Shown here: one piece after another, positions 34,081 to 46,859 of the stretch
Position numbering within the stretch: the first letter of the stretch is position 1
Layout: every line of letters starts with the position of its first letter
Source of the DNA: Ottelia alismoides
Lineage: Eukaryota > Streptophyta > Magnoliopsida > Alismatales > Hydrocharitaceae
Length of the DNA stretch: 64,000 nt
Reading direction: 5' to 3'
NCBI GenBank assembly: GCA_037367405.1
Contig: JAZKJV010002627.1
Location: 248,001 to 312,000, forward strand
Program-made: the position numbers and the translations under genes
The notes under the pieces: model-generated
Seen by the model: only the letters and a program-made list of their open reading frames with translations
The model's database searches: none
What the model was told of the DNA's origin: nothing

Positions 34081-34093
34081 TGGTATCAGAGCC
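34081..34093 (+). promoter_or_regulatory. Primer-binding site of Copia F
   Basis: TGGTATCAGAGCC, exact match to the plant initiator-Met Copia site, two bases after the LTR end. Confidence 0.96.
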
Positions 34094-37080
34094 TTAGGTC
34101 GACGGTTTCGAATAGTGATTCGCTAACCGAGGACGACTTGGGTTCGTTAAGGTTGCGAAAGTTTTCATCGCATTTGATTTCGCAGATCTGTTTAGTAAAG
34201 AAATTCGGCACTGTTTAAATTGTTTAAACACGAATTTTATACTTGGATTATGTTTCCCATTAAATAAGGAAACCATAGGATCTGAGTTTGCGTAAATCGG
34301 ATTTCGTATGCTCGAGATATGGTCGTTTTAATGAACATGTATGCACTGTTGCGGGAACTGTGAATCTGAACGTGATTAAAATGTTAATTACTGTTTAGAC
34401 TTGCCTCGAAATGAGTGAAACATCACTTAGGTTCTGTCCTAAATCAAATTAGCAAACTTTAGAAATTGACTTTGCTTAATTTGGATTTAATATGATTGAG
34501 ATATGCCAATTTTAGTAAGTAGGGGTCACTGCTGAAATTGCTTTCCTAATCTAGAACCAAGTGATTGTCAATTAGTGAAATTAATTGTTAATTTCGTGAA
34601 ATAATCTTGAAAAATATTTGTGAAATATTGAAACATGATTATTTGCCTAATTGACTTGGCCCCAACCAATTAGTTGATTAGATTTGATCTAAACCATAAT
34701 TGGAATTACAATCATCAAACTTCTTGCTTGAATAGGACTTGGGAATTTGCCTAGCAAATTTCCTTAAAATCAAAATTATTTTGATTACTATATGGTATAA
34801 TTTCGGTTGAAGAACCGATGATCATCTCAAGTACAAAATAATCAATTTGGCATTATCCTTTCCCGAGGTGGATATGGTGTCTAGTCGGGGATCGCTGGTC
34901 AACGGGTTGCAACGTATGTGGTCCGCCCCACTCCCGTCGGTACTGGCCATGACAGCGGGTAGGGCCGGGATAATGTCCGAGGGATTATGATGTATTTTTA
35001 TAATTATTAAAATTCGAATTAATACGTACTTTGAGAATAATATCATATATGTATATTCAAGCATAAAATTAAGTTTGATTGATTAAATTGGATTGATAAT
35101 TAATTTAATATGATTAAGTTAATTATATCCAATTGAGAATACTCTAATATGATTAGAGTTGATAATTCCATTGGAATAATTAATTATATGAATATGATTC
35201 ATAGTAATTAATTAAATTTGAATAAGAGGTGGAGGATCACATAAGTGACATCCATGGTCTTCCGTCAAGGCGAAGGGTTTCCGTCGCTAGGGATTGTATA
35301 TAGGAGACGCCTGTACGTAGTGACAGCTCCTATATACAAGCGCATCTGGATCGGACTCTTTGCTTCTCGAAAGAGTAAGGCCGTATGCGTAGTGACCCCA
35401 ATATCGGATCCTCATATTATTGGGGTGATATTGGATTGCGCATAGCGAGTTCTATTCCTGTTGACGGTTGGTTCAATTAACGACGGGTCAACATCACCTT
35501 AGGGGTGGTGGGCCCGGGTGTTAAAGACCGAATTGGGAAATGCAAGTTGGACTTGCAAGGCGGAATGTGTTCCCGCTTCTCTTTATTGGAGTTGCAGTTT
35601 CTCATATTATTGGGATGTAACAAAGATAAAGAGGGGATCCCAGATCTTGCTGAGATATAATGGTAAGTATATCTCTTACATTGAAAGTGATTAAGGGAAT
35701 GAACTTTCATTGTTGACATGGCAAGACAACTTTGATATAAAAACTCCTAAATCAAAGTATAATATGTGTATATATATAAATATATATCCTTATGCAAATT
35801 ACTTATTTCAGATAATCCTTCATTAAACCCACTCAATGTTATACTCATTAATAACCAGTAGAATATCATGGATTGGACCCTTGATCCAGATATTGTACTT
35901 GCGATTGGACACATAATGTATGTGGTTGCAATGTGCAAGATTCCTCATAATAATGAGAAGTGATAATTAAATAAGACAATAGGACTAAAACCCTAGGGTT
36001 TGTATGTCTCTGTAAGTCTTGATCTTATCGAATGTACTTTTGAAGTGACATGTCGATGATGATCGTAATTATCAAATTAATCCTTATAAAATCAATAAAG
36101 ATATTCTGGCATATATATATGTGCTCTTGACATTTAATCATGAATGACATGGTTCTCTACATCATGTAGAATGGTAGCTCTATTAGAGATAATAAATTCA
36201 AATTGTTTGAATACCTACCTGAACCGATGCTTCAAAGAGTTTAGATGGATGTAGATGATGAGTGTCATCATTCTACTGTCTATACTCTAGTCATTCATGA
36301 AGCTTCATAATATTCATATTATATGAACTTAAATGAAGCTTGTATAAATGTTGAAATACTCTTATATTGAAATTTTTTGATTTTAACATAAGAGATCCTT
36401 GGTCTTGAGCAAAGGTTGTTTATAGATAAAGGGAGCGCAGTGGAAGCATGGGTTGGACTCAAGCAAGAAGTATAATCAAATAGTTGACTGTACTTCTGTG
36501 ACTTCCATATGACATCCAAAGAGTTGGATGAATGCCAATACTGCAATAAGTTGATGTGTTGATAGTATGACTATCAAGTCTATCTAGAATCCTCAGAAAA
36601 GGACTCGGATGGAGCATCAGTATAATCTACATATAATCATTGATATTGCCTTACTTATTTGATAAGATAAAGTCTAATAATTGTATCTCAAATTTTCTAA
36701 TGACACTTGCAATTGGTTGCATATGTATTAGAAATTTGATCTTAAGGTTTATTGGTCATCCATGTTGAAAGTGATGCAAGTGTTGCAACAATTTCCATGA
36801 GATCAATAGACTTCATATTTTCAGTGGGAGTCCTTAGTCTTAGAGAATGCCTCTATGACCTAGATATTAGAATACACTCATTGTTTATTTCTAATTGTTG
36901 GATATAAACATGAATTCTGTAATAAATCTATCATAAAGAGTTATGATGGAAATATTTCAGATAGTAATCTAAAATCTAGTGGACTCTATTAAATTAGAAA
37001 ATTATTGAATGGTTCATTAAGATTTCTAATACTGAAAATTAAACCTTTAAAAGATCAATAGGAGGATAAAGATCATTTGA
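34094..37080 (+). other. F leader region, non-coding, with conserved block
   Basis: Three kilobases occupying the place of gag, but no gag motif is visible and stops are dense in all frames. The block 34855-35720 is GC-richer and conserved with J (24410-25270, inverted). It contains inverted repeats such as CCAATATC (35399-35406) with GATATTGG (35427-35434). The remainder is AT-rich. Confidence 0.55.
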
Positions 37081-37440
37081 CAATGATCTGACATCAAATT
37101 TTGGACATATGTCTGTTGATGAAATCAATGGACTGGTAAGACATGAAACTTTAGATTGTCTAAAGATTCAAATCTCACATACTTGTGAATATTGTATTCA
37201 AAGTAAAAATGTCCAATACACCCTTCCTTGGGAAAGGTGTAAGGTGTCAAGGTATTAAGGATCTCATACATATTGATGTATGCAGATCATCTATATCATA
37301 GTAAACATTATGGATATGTGATATCTGTTAATGATTATGTATGATATGAGATTTCTTCTCTTCACCTAAGAAACCTTTGAAATGTTCAAAGATTTCGTAA
37401 TTTTGGTTTAGAACCAAAGTTTGAGGGAAGATGAAATGAA
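37081..37440 (+). pseudogene. pol: Copia F pre-integrase domain and integrase start, decayed
   Basis: Conceptual reading gives LVRHETLDCLKIQISHTCEYCIQSKN, shown here in pieces: RHETLDCLKI, HTCEYCIQSKN. This is the zinc-binding part (CxxC) of GAG_pre-integrase. Fragments resembling the integrase start follow in other frames (HIDVCRSS, FLLFT*ETFEMFKDF). Many stops and shifts. Confidence 0.75.
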
Positions 37441-38060
37441 TTTGATCTAACCAAGGTAGCCCGTACCTATTAGATGAATTCAAGAAATACCTTATGGAGA
37501 TATGAATATCATTCCTATCTCAATCCTCCTAATGAACCTTAACTCAAAGGAGTTGTAGGGAGATACAATTGATCATGTGTGACATGATTTAATCAATGAT
37601 TAATCCTAGCATAATTATCTCTTAAGTTTCCAAGATATATATGTAGTAAAGACTGCATTATATACTTAATAAGGTTCCATGCAAGTAAGCTGGAATCTAG
37701 CACTAGAGAGTGCTACTTCATTAGGAAAATAAAGGATGGTATTGGATACCTACTTTATGACCTTGAGATTCTTAAAAAATCTCATCTTTGAGAATATGAT
37801 TCTTATAGGATGACTCTCTTGAGAATCAAGATGAAAATGAAGAAAAGGAACTCATTTAATCTTGAAAAGATAATGAGGCTCCTGAAATTGGAAACTAAAA
37901 TAGATAATTAAAGATGAAACATTAATACCTCTTCAAATAAGTTTGAGGATGGATTCCATGTGTCAGTTAAATCTGACAATGATCGGATTTCATGTGATGA
38001 AGCTCCTGAGGATCATGACATGGAAAGATGGATGTTAGCAATAAAAGTCTAATATAGACT
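37441..38060 (+). other. F integrase-to-RT linker, unrecognisable
   Basis: Expected place of the integrase core and linker. AT-rich, with no preserved DDE residues that I can identify. Confidence 0.4.
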
Positions 38061-38960
38061 TCATATACAAGTGTCGTATATGGACCCTCGAGGATCCACC
38101 TATATGGGTCAGACCCATTAAGATGTAAATGGATCTTCAAGAGAAAGAGGGAACCTGATGAGAAGGTATAGACCTTCAAAGCACGGTTCGTAGCCATGAG
38201 CTACACACCGAAGAGAAGGCATCACTTGCGATAAGACTTGCTCTCCAGTGACCTTGCTTTAACCCATCAGAATATTGCTAACTATAGCTACACAACTTTT
38301 CTATGACATCTTCATGGTGTGATTCAAGATTGCATTCCTCTATGAATGCCTCTCTGAGGATATTCATATGAAGTAGCCCCAGGGCTTCATGGTTGAGGAA
38401 AGCAAGGTGTGCTAGCTGAAGAACTCCATCTTTGGACTCAAATAAGTTTCTTGTAGTTGGAACATAAGATTTAATGAAATTATAAATGTTGTAATTTCAG
38501 ATAAAATCTTGATGAACCATGTGAAGCTTAGTGGGAGTGCCATTGTGTTCATCGTGCTTAATGTAGATATTATTCTAATCATATAAGAATAAATGATAAG
38601 TGTTTTATAATTTGGTTGTTCCATACCTTGAGATACGATTTCAAGGATACCTCTTAGATCTTAATTCTGAAGTCGTTCAGAAGCAAAGAGAAGAGGGTAT
38701 TGGGACTGTCGCATTAGTAGTACACCTTGGACTTATTCCATTTTCTGGACAATTCCAAGAAAAGCTTCCTTCCCTTAAGATGTGGTAGTGACCTGTCTAG
38801 AGGGATAGCACCTCAAAGAGTTGAGGAAGTGAATGCTAGAACTGCTTGCACTTGTGCATCAGTTATGAGAAGCTGGGTATATACTAGATATGTACAAGAG
38901 CCAGATGTCTGCCATGCAGTGGGAGTAGTAAACTGTTACTAATCCTACTATGGAGATAAA
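38061..38960 (+). pseudogene. pol: Copia F reverse transcriptase remnant
   Basis: Ordered fragments of a Copia RT appear in several frames: CKWIFKRKR and TFKARFVAMSYT (about 38121-38210), AFLYECLSEDIHMK, PQGFMVEESKVC, LKNSIFGLK, then LSGSAIVFIVLNVDIILI near the catalytic YVDD (the first Asp is replaced, reading NVDI), and FLPLRCGSDLSRGIAPQ with PDVCHAVGVVNCY at the RT end. Stops interrupt every block. The catalytic change and the stops make it non-functional. Confidence 0.85.
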
Positions 38961-39403
38961 ACACTTGATTGCAGTAATAATAATAATATCTTCAAAGATG
39001 ATAAAACTTGGAGATAGTGATCTCAAAGTCTTATCTTCAAAAGTTTAAGATCTTGTAGATAGTGATCTATGATGGTCTTAACTGTAGATACCTTAGGAGA
39101 TAGAGATCTCCAGGAATGAAGGTATTCTAATAAGGATTATGGGAATACTGGTTATGATAATTAATAAGATGTAGTGTCAAGGACACTATAACCAACAAAA
39201 TTGAGTATCGGTTGCATGAGATGCAACATTCGCATTGGATGCGAGCACTATTACTAGGAGATATGCAAGTGCCGTAAAAGGACTTGGCGTAGTCTCTTGG
39301 GAACAGAGTGACTGATCAGCTTACCTAGCTATTTTCTAAATAGCCTATCATTGTCACATGAGTGTGGGTTTGAATGATTAGCCCATTAATGGCTCTTTGG
39401 GCT
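38961..39403 (+). pseudogene. pol: Copia F RNase H region remnant
   Basis: Very decayed. TNKIEYRLHEMQHSHWMRAL (about 39185-39242) sits where the RNase H C-terminal SxxAEY/IExxYHWIR region is expected, and the remnant runs to the polypurine tract. The active-site residues cannot be placed. Confidence 0.5.
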
Positions 39404-39413
39404 AGTGGGAGAT
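39404..39413 (+). promoter_or_regulatory. Polypurine tract of Copia F
   Basis: AGTGGGAGAT immediately upstream of the 3' LTR start TGTTGGAC, the usual Copia polypurine tract. Confidence 0.9.
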
Positions 39414-42080
39414 TGTTGGACATGCGAGCCCACGGTGAGCCATTATACAATAAATGTTATTGCGAATATCATTCCCTGATCTGAAATGAAGAATGAATAA
39501 TTTGCATAATAGGTCCCTGAGTACAATTAGGGTTATGTACCATGGCCATCTTAATGATCATACAGCTGTTGATTCAATTATTGAATCATAGAGGCTGGTG
39601 CTTAGATGAATATCTAATGAGTTAGATTGAGGACTCGTCAAGCACCGTCAAATGATTATTAAGAGATGATCTCCAGCCTGAGTAGGAGATGGCAATCCTA
39701 TCTCATTTAGGTTGATATCTGACCGACCTCTTGATGCAGGTCCTCTGCATAGGAATAGAGATTCGGAGGTGTCGGATGAGTTAGGTCAAAGAGTTGACTT
39801 AACGAGATCGAGATAACCAAAGTCCTATATCATAGGCTGTCATGATATAGGCACACATCCTCTGACCGGAGACAGATGTGTTACTATATGTCTGAGTATG
39901 TACATTTGGCAGACCAATAGGTTGATGGCCTAATCAAGGTCTATACACCGGCGCGCTGGTGTGCATATAAGGGCATATGAGTAATACGATCTCTCAAAGG
40001 GATCATACAGGTTCACTATTGAACCGGAAGACATGAGCTCACTCATAAGATATTGGGACGAATCAAATTCCGTGCGCACGGTCGTCTCGCTTTGGAAGCT
40101 TGACTGAATTTGTAGGTTTGATATATACTTTTGGAAAGTATATGATCAAGACCTAGGTATGATATATGCTTTTGGAAAGTATATGATCAATACCGACTCC
40201 CAATGATCGAATGAGAAACTTACTGATAAAACCCTGAAGTAGACAGTATAAAGTTGATCTAAATACTTCGGTTTTAATCTGAGTCTTCCAGTATGCAGGA
40301 TGTACAGGTGTTAGGAATACCTGAGGGTGATGTGATCATAAACGGTTGTATAACCATGACGCTTCCATTCCTAGGGAGTGATGAAACGGGTCTGGATTTT
40401 AGTGACTCCTCTCAGTAGAGAAGTAATCTGATCTTAGTCCAAATGTTGGACATTGATCTGAATGTGATTCAGATTCAATGAGAAGATTATATTTGCGGTC
40501 TTGATTTAATCAAGCATCTATGGGAGGCCCGCGATCTGGATTTGAGATATGATCTCAATATCCATGTCACTATACGTGGAACAATACAATCGCTCTGTCC
40601 TTATCTCCAAGTATTCGCGGAGAAAGCGCATTATCCTTGAAAGAGTTCATGGATAATTCTATTGTTGATATATGTATCCGAGCATTGAGAAAATGGATAA
40701 TTAAATGTGATTTAATTATCATGAATAATATGAATTTGATTCACATTATAAGGAGAGTTATCTTAGATAATTAAATGTGATTTAATTATCAAAGATGTGA
40801 ATGATGTGAATATGATTCATATTATTTGAACACATGAGATAAAGAGATCCAAGATGATTAAATATGATTTAATTATCAAGGATAAGAATAATGTGGATAG
40901 TAATATCCAATTATTCATAATATATTATAAATGTGATTTATAATGTATTTGAGAGAGTTAAATATAATTTATATTAGTAGATTAATTATTAATGTGTATT
41001 GGATACACATTGTTTAATTAATTGAAAATGTAAATTACATTTTGTTTTGGGTTGTGAATGTGATTCACAATATTCCAATGTCAAGATTGCAATATTCCCA
41101 AAATTAATTGAGAATTATTTTTTGGTGAATAATTGTTGGAAAATAAGTTGAGAGAAAAACAAGGAGATATGCAATCCCATGGGAATCCATGGGATTGCCC
41201 TCCCCATATGGGAAGAGGGGGGCGGCACCAATTCCTTTATGGAATTGGTGGCCGTCCACTCCTCCCAATAGGGAAGGAGGCTCTCATTTGTTTTTTCACT
41301 CCTTATTTAGTTGGTTTAATTTGGTATTAATATATATATTTGATTTATCAAATATATTTAATCAAAATTAAATCACAAGTTGTTGGCTTTTACCAACAAC
41401 AATCTTGACCATTGGATTGTCATAAATCAATCTCATCCATTGATTTTATATGACACATGGATTGAGATCCATGGATCCCAAAACCCTATAAATAGAGAGG
41501 CATACCCATGCTCTCTCTTGACACACACAATGCTTGAGAAGCATCTCTCTCTCCCTCTCTCTTTCTCTTTAGAGGTCAGCCCTCTCTCTCTCCCTCTCAT
41601 GGCCGTCCATCATGGATGCCATGGAGAGGTTCTCCATCGCCGCGGCATCGTCGTTATGCTGCCCGTTCTTCTGCTCGTGGATCTCCGTCTCCTTCGGTGC
41701 GCCTCGCTCGTGAAGAAGATGTTGGATCTCGTGTGTCGAGATCAGGAGATCCGCCGCTTGGATCATCAACTTGGATTGCGAGAAGCACGCGGTTCATCCC
41801 CGTGCTCGCAAGCGTCTCCTCCGTCGGATCGGACTTGAGACAGGAGTTCTCTTCGTTTAGAGACTTGATCGCAACCACGCTTCAAGAGGTAATCCTAATT
41901 ACTTGTTTGTGGTTTAGACGAAACGATCCGAGAAGTGTTCTTGGATCATGTGGTTTCGTCGTAAGAAAATTTTTTAAATTCCTCTACATCGAGCAACTAG
42001 TGCGACTAGTCGCTCCACGTCGTATTCGATGCGACGCTCACGCTTCCGTGATGCGCTTGAGGATCTAACCATATCCTTCA
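39414..42080 (+). mobile_element. 3' LTR of Copia F
   Basis: 2667 bp. Nearly the same as 31414-34078; a 2-bp TA insertion at about 41335 accounts for the length difference. It is followed directly by the second CTAGC duplication. Confidence 0.95.
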
Positions 42081-42085
42081 CTAGC

Positions 42086-42693
42086 AACGTGTTGCATCAC
42101 CCGAATGTAATGAGAAGTTGTTAAGGGTCACTACATCGTTGCCCGAATGTAGTTCAAAACTTGCAAGGGTTCTCGCAAAAGGAACACATGCGAGTAAATA
42201 TGCTAATTCTGTTGCATCGTCGTCCGGATGTAGTCCAAAATTTGCAAGGGTTCTCCTATGATGGACGCATGTGGGTAAAGAAGTTAGTCCAAAAGAGGTT
42301 GCAAAGTTGCAAATAGGTAGTTGGAATGTTGGCACGTTAACTGGAAAATCGATAGAGATAGTTGATACGATGGAAAGAATGAAGATCCAGATATTATGTC
42401 TATAGGAGAAAAAAATGGGTTGGAGAGAAAGCAAGGGAGATTCAGAAGACATGCTTTAAACATTGGTATTCAGGTAAAGATAAGGGTGGAAATGGTGTTG
42501 TAGTGGTTCTTCATAAGGATTTGAAGGATTGTGTGGTTGAGGTGCAAAGATTGGGGTATCAAATTATTTTGCTAAAAGTGGTACTTGAAGAAGAAATTCT
42601 GAATATCATTTCAGTTTCTGCATCTCAAATTGGTTTAGATGAAAGGATCGAACAATCTTTTGGGAGGATTTGGATAAGATTATGCAAGGAATC
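42086..42693 (+). pseudogene. RTE-type LINE fragment: 5' region and AP endonuclease domain
   Basis: From about 42305 the translation gives GSWNVGTLTGKSIEIVDTM, KIQILCL*E, KWVGEKAREI, GKDKGGNGVVVV and ILNIISVSASQIGLDERIEQ. This is the N-terminal apurinic-endonuclease domain of plant RTE-clade LINEs. The SWN motif is present; the catalytic Glu follows a stop at 42403-42405 (Gln codon in relatives). Two one-base shifts occur (near 42413 and 42661). Upstream, 42086-42300 contains repeats of TTGCCCGAATGTAGT-like sequence and may be LINE 5' untranslated DNA. The domain is cut at 42693 by Gypsy element D. Reverse transcriptase is not in the window. Confidence 0.82.
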
Positions 42694-45600
42694 TGATGAA
42701 TCTGCATTTCATCATCTTTATTCATTTATTTTAGCTTAAAATCCCTTATAAAACAGCTGTACATTCAAATAAATCTATATTCTTACTAACTTTCATCTTT
42801 GTGTAAATATTGTATACTCATCTCCTTTTAACCTAAAATAAATAAAAAAATAAAGTAAAAATAAAGAAAATAAAATATTGTATATATGTAATAGATACAT
42901 GTTTAATCAACCCTCGAGAGAAGGTCCATGCTTGACTTGATCGAGCATGAATATAGGGGGAGATAGGGTCTTTAATCAGAAAATTCAAAAAAAATATTTT
43001 GTAAATATTTTTCATTCGTTATTTTGAATTTATTCTGTGTATATTTATAAAAAAATACACTATTTTATTTGTCCATAAATTGACCTCAAATTAAACAATT
43101 TTTTAAACAGAAGTTGTAAATAAAAATATTTTCTAAATAATAAAAATAATTGTAAAATAAAATCATGTAGAGAATAAAAGTAACCACATTCAGAAAAAAG
43201 CCGTAAAGTGATAATTGAAAGGCCAATTCCAGCTTCATGTGAACTCTAATTGAATCAAACTCACTTCCATCATATTCTAAATTAAATTATCTTTAAAATA
43301 GCAGTAGTTTCATTATTTTTGGAGTTACGGTTTGAAAGACATTTTTCTAGGCTTGTTTTTACAATTTTACCACTTATTTATTTTATTTAGTTATTCATAT
43401 TTATTATCATACATAATGTATTTTTAATAAATTGTAAATATTTTTACTATTATTTAAAAAAAAATATAAAATAACATAAAATAACATAATTTCATTATTT
43501 AACCATGTATATAATGTACCATATGTATATATTAGATGTATAGAATTAGTTTCTTTAAATAACCATTACTAAAAAATTAAATAACTAACCTTTATTATCT
43601 AAATTAATAAAATGATGAAAATGATTTATTTATTTAACTATGTAAATAATATACCATATATATATATTAATTCCTTAATTAACCCACCACTAAAGTGACT
43701 CATTAAGCTATGGACATTTAATATTATTATTATTAACTAATATAATTTTGAAAGTTATTGATTTATTAATTTAATTAATTAATTCCATCATTAACATCTT
43801 TCCCTTTATTCCCTCCCCATTAATTTATTTTTTTTAAATTCGATTTGTTCCTATTTATTTGGCACCTCCTCCCTCATTCCAATTTGATCAATCCTATTGT
43901 GAGAGGAGCCTAATTTCCTAAGAGCAATTTTTGGTGGAAAAGGTGCCCAGCTTCCGAGCCGTCTGGTGACATCGAGCTGGTCTTCGTCGACACCATTACG
44001 CCTTAATCCAATTCCCATTGGTGAGATCCACATCTATTTCTCATCTTTTGTTTTGATAATTTTAGGTATAATTTTAGTTTTAATTTTACAGTTATTTTTC
44101 TTAAACACAGATAATCGTTACTAATTGTTCACCACGATTCGATCCGCCTCTGATTACCGATCTCACGTCATTTTCTGATTCTTCATTGTTTCTTTATCTC
44201 TCATGGCCTCTCACCTCTAGCCACGCACAGTGGTAGGATCTCTGGATCCAACCTCCCACTTAGATGGATCCATTTTCCATCCACATTTTCTGTTTGTCTA
44301 TGGGATCGAGCCATCGTGCTCGAGCCATTTATCTTTATTCTATTGCAGGTACACAGTATAAAATAAAAATATATAAAAAAAGATCATATGTTGTCCTGTG
44401 AAAAAAGAGGAAATAAAAAAAGGAAAAGAATTTTTTTGTGCGGCAACTCCACCATCGTCTCGACCGCACTGCCCTCCACCGCCTACAAGCAGAGCTCTAC
44501 CATTGCCAGGAGCACGGAGGAGCTCCCCTCCTGGACCAACTGCAATCCGATCATCCATCACCGCGACCATCTATGGAGCGAGATCCACCGCTCTGAGGAG
44601 AACCATCACCGATCAAAGCAATAGCCATTGAAGCGCCTCGAAAGCCTCCGCTTGCAGAAGAACCACCGGAGTTGCTGCCTTCCGTCGCCTTGAAGAAGCA
44701 CCACACGCCACCGCCTGCCGATCGCCACAGATCTCGACATTACCTAGACTGTCCTCGACCACCGCATCATCAGCGTCCATCACTTGAAGGAGAACCCAAG
44801 CCACCACGAGAATTCCTAAGCGTTGTCGCACCTCCTTCTTCGTCGAGCACCCACGAGTACCTCCACTACCGATCGCAGCTCCATTGCCTCCTCAAAGACC
44901 TGATCGGAGGATATACCGAAGCCACACCCCTCCATCGTTGTTCGATTTGGGGGCGAGAAGGAAAGACAGAAACCCACTGCTTAAAACCCTAAGTAACACA
45001 CGTGCTCCGCACGTGCACATGCTTAATTATTTTTAGGAAAACATCAACAACCCCCCCCTTCGAGTTTCTGAAAATTATAAGAGCCCTCCCTAGGGAGCAA
45101 CACGTGTAATGCATGCCTTACCTTGGATAAATTACACTTTTACCCTTCATTTTATTTCTTGTTATATTTTAATGCAAAAAACATTGAAAAATTATTCTCC
45201 TGGTCCATGTATCCTAGACTCTATTTTGCATGCTTTTATCATTAAAACAAATGTTTTTCTTGGTCAATAAATTCTAGAAAAATCTTGTTATGCTCTTGAT
45301 TTGTGTCTCTTCATAATATAATTTTCTCATTGCACTTTTATTATTAGATGATATTATTAAAAATTCAAAAGCATTGCATTTTTCACTGTTTGAAATTTGA
45401 AAATTCATAAAAATTCGAATATTGCATCAACAATTCCAGAAAAATAGAATAGTTTTTATGTATTTTATTTTCTGTGTAAATTTCGTGCATAGAATATTTT
45501 GAAAATCATAAAAAACTAAAAATATCGTAAATATTAAAAAATCAAGGAAAAATGTAGAAAATCCCAAAAATAGTTATTTCACTTCCTATTTGTAAATAAT

Positions 45601-45866
45601 TTGTCATAGTTTTTAGGAAAAATAAATCTAGTCATTTTTTAATATATTTAATATTTTAAAATTGCAAAATACCCCTGCTTGTTCACTATTTAGCATTATT
45701 TTGAGTTTCTGACTTTCATAAAAATCATTAAAAATTGAAAAATCTTGCTACACTTTTGTTTTTATTTTGGCTTGAGAATCAAATATTTTTTTGTTGAGGG
45801 ATATTTAGGTTGCGATGACATCACAATTATTTCATATTGATACCCCTAGAAGTTCCTTGCTCAACA
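42694..45866 (+). mobile_element. 5' LTR of Gypsy element D (Athila-like)
   Basis: 3173 bp, TGATGAATCTGCATTTCATC at the left and ...TTGCTCAACA at the right, followed by AAA and a primer-binding site. It inserted into the LINE endonuclease (5' flank GAATC). The U3 block at 42900-42975 corresponds, inverted, to blocks in G (about 5883-5960) and E/A. The proline-rich frames at 44388-44992 lie in the GC-rich middle and appear to be composition artefacts. ACACGTGCTCCGCACGTGC at about 45000-45018 is the family's CACGTG-type repeat. Confidence 0.82.
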
Positions 45867-45869
45867 AAA

Positions 45870-45887
45870 TGGTGTTGTTATCGGGGA
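45870..45887 (+). promoter_or_regulatory. Primer-binding site of Gypsy D (tRNA-Asp type, degenerate)
   Basis: TGGTGTTGTTATCGGGGA: C-to-T changes of the canonical TGGCGCCGTTGCCGGGGA plus one A. Same position as in G and C. Confidence 0.82.
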
Positions 45888-46200
45888 AGCATTGTGAGGG
45901 TAGTTTGGTTTTTCATTTGACCTACTATTCTTGGTTGTAAATTTTTACTTATATTCTTCCACATTCTTTCATTGTTCATATTCGTTGTGTTTATTGAAAT
46001 TCATTTTTTTTCTAGCTCATATTTTTTATACTCATGTCTGTTACACATTCTTTCTTTCCTTTTTCTTGCGAGGGCCCAACGAGCGAAGGCGGCATTCTTA
46101 GGAGCGCTGGCGCACCCAAGCAAAGCGAGGCGAGTTGTTTCTTCATCAAGTTGCAGGAGAGTGTAGGAGGAGGAGCAGATGATTTATAAGAGCTATCATT
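45888..46200 (+). mobile_element. Internal leader of Gypsy D, truncated
   Basis: About 310 bp of leader. The part 46071-46190 matches the leader of G (1840-1960, inverted). No gag begins. At about 46195-46260 it passes into minus-strand LTR sequence (E), so the rest of D has been lost. Confidence 0.65.
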
Positions 46201-46859
46201 TGGAGCATATTGATTTTATTTTTAGTTTATTTTGTGTTTCATGAATTTTATTTTAATTTTAAATAATTATTAAAAATATATAAAAGTGTCTAAAAATACA
46301 ATATACACACAATTTATATATAAAAGAAATAAATAAACAAATACATATATACTATTATATGTATTGAATAATTGAACACAAATACATTTTGCAATTATTT
46401 TTTTTATTATAGTGTTATTTACAATTTTTATTAAGGAAATAAATTATTTGTAGATATTTTTATTAAAAAATAAATTAATATTATATATACACACAATCTA
46501 CATAGTGATGAAAATGCACATGATGAGGAATATATACAAGGTATTTTTGGGTTTTCTAAATATTTCTACATTAAGGACCATATCTCTCCCTACTTTATTC
46601 CTTGTCAATAAAGCCAATATTTGACCTTCTCCCAGGGTTTGGGTTAGTCTTTATTTATTGCATAATTACAGCCTTCTTTTGTTTCTTTTCTTTTTCTTTT
46701 CTTCTTTATTCTTTTATTCAATAAATAAGTGTTAATTACACAATATTAAAAAATACATACACAATGCTAATTTATTGGAATTGATATATATTTGCAGATA
46801 TTTGTGTATGGAATTTGGCTAAAATAAAAGAATAAAGGATGTGAATCATTGATTCATCA
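46201..46859 (-). mobile_element. Gypsy LTR fragment E (U3 end)
   Basis: Right-hand end of a minus-strand Athila-like LTR; it ends GAATCATTGATTCATCA, then flanking GGTCC with no polypurine tract. It carries the U3 block CTCTCCCTACTTTATTCC (about 46583-46600). Its left part is missing at the junction with D. Confidence 0.6.

Larger units (their letters stand above)
31414..42080 (+). mobile_element. Complete Copia element F with long LTRs and dead pol
   Basis: 10,667 bp, flanked by the 5-bp duplication CTAGC (31409-31413 and 42081-42085). The LTRs are 2665 and 2667 bp, TG...CA, with about 30 differences by eye (about 1 percent). The 5.3 kb internal part has a primer-binding site, a 3 kb leader without recognisable gag, decayed pre-integrase and reverse transcriptase, and a polypurine tract (AGTGGGAGA, 39404-39412). 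The right flank is LINE DNA. The young LTR divergence contrasts with the heavily broken pol, implying mobilisation in trans. Confidence 0.95.

Noticed and set aside
44388..44992. Proline- and serine-rich frames in the D LTR
   Set aside because: They are within an LTR between U3 and the primer site, in overlapping frames, with no conserved domain; comparable patches occur in C and G LTRs.
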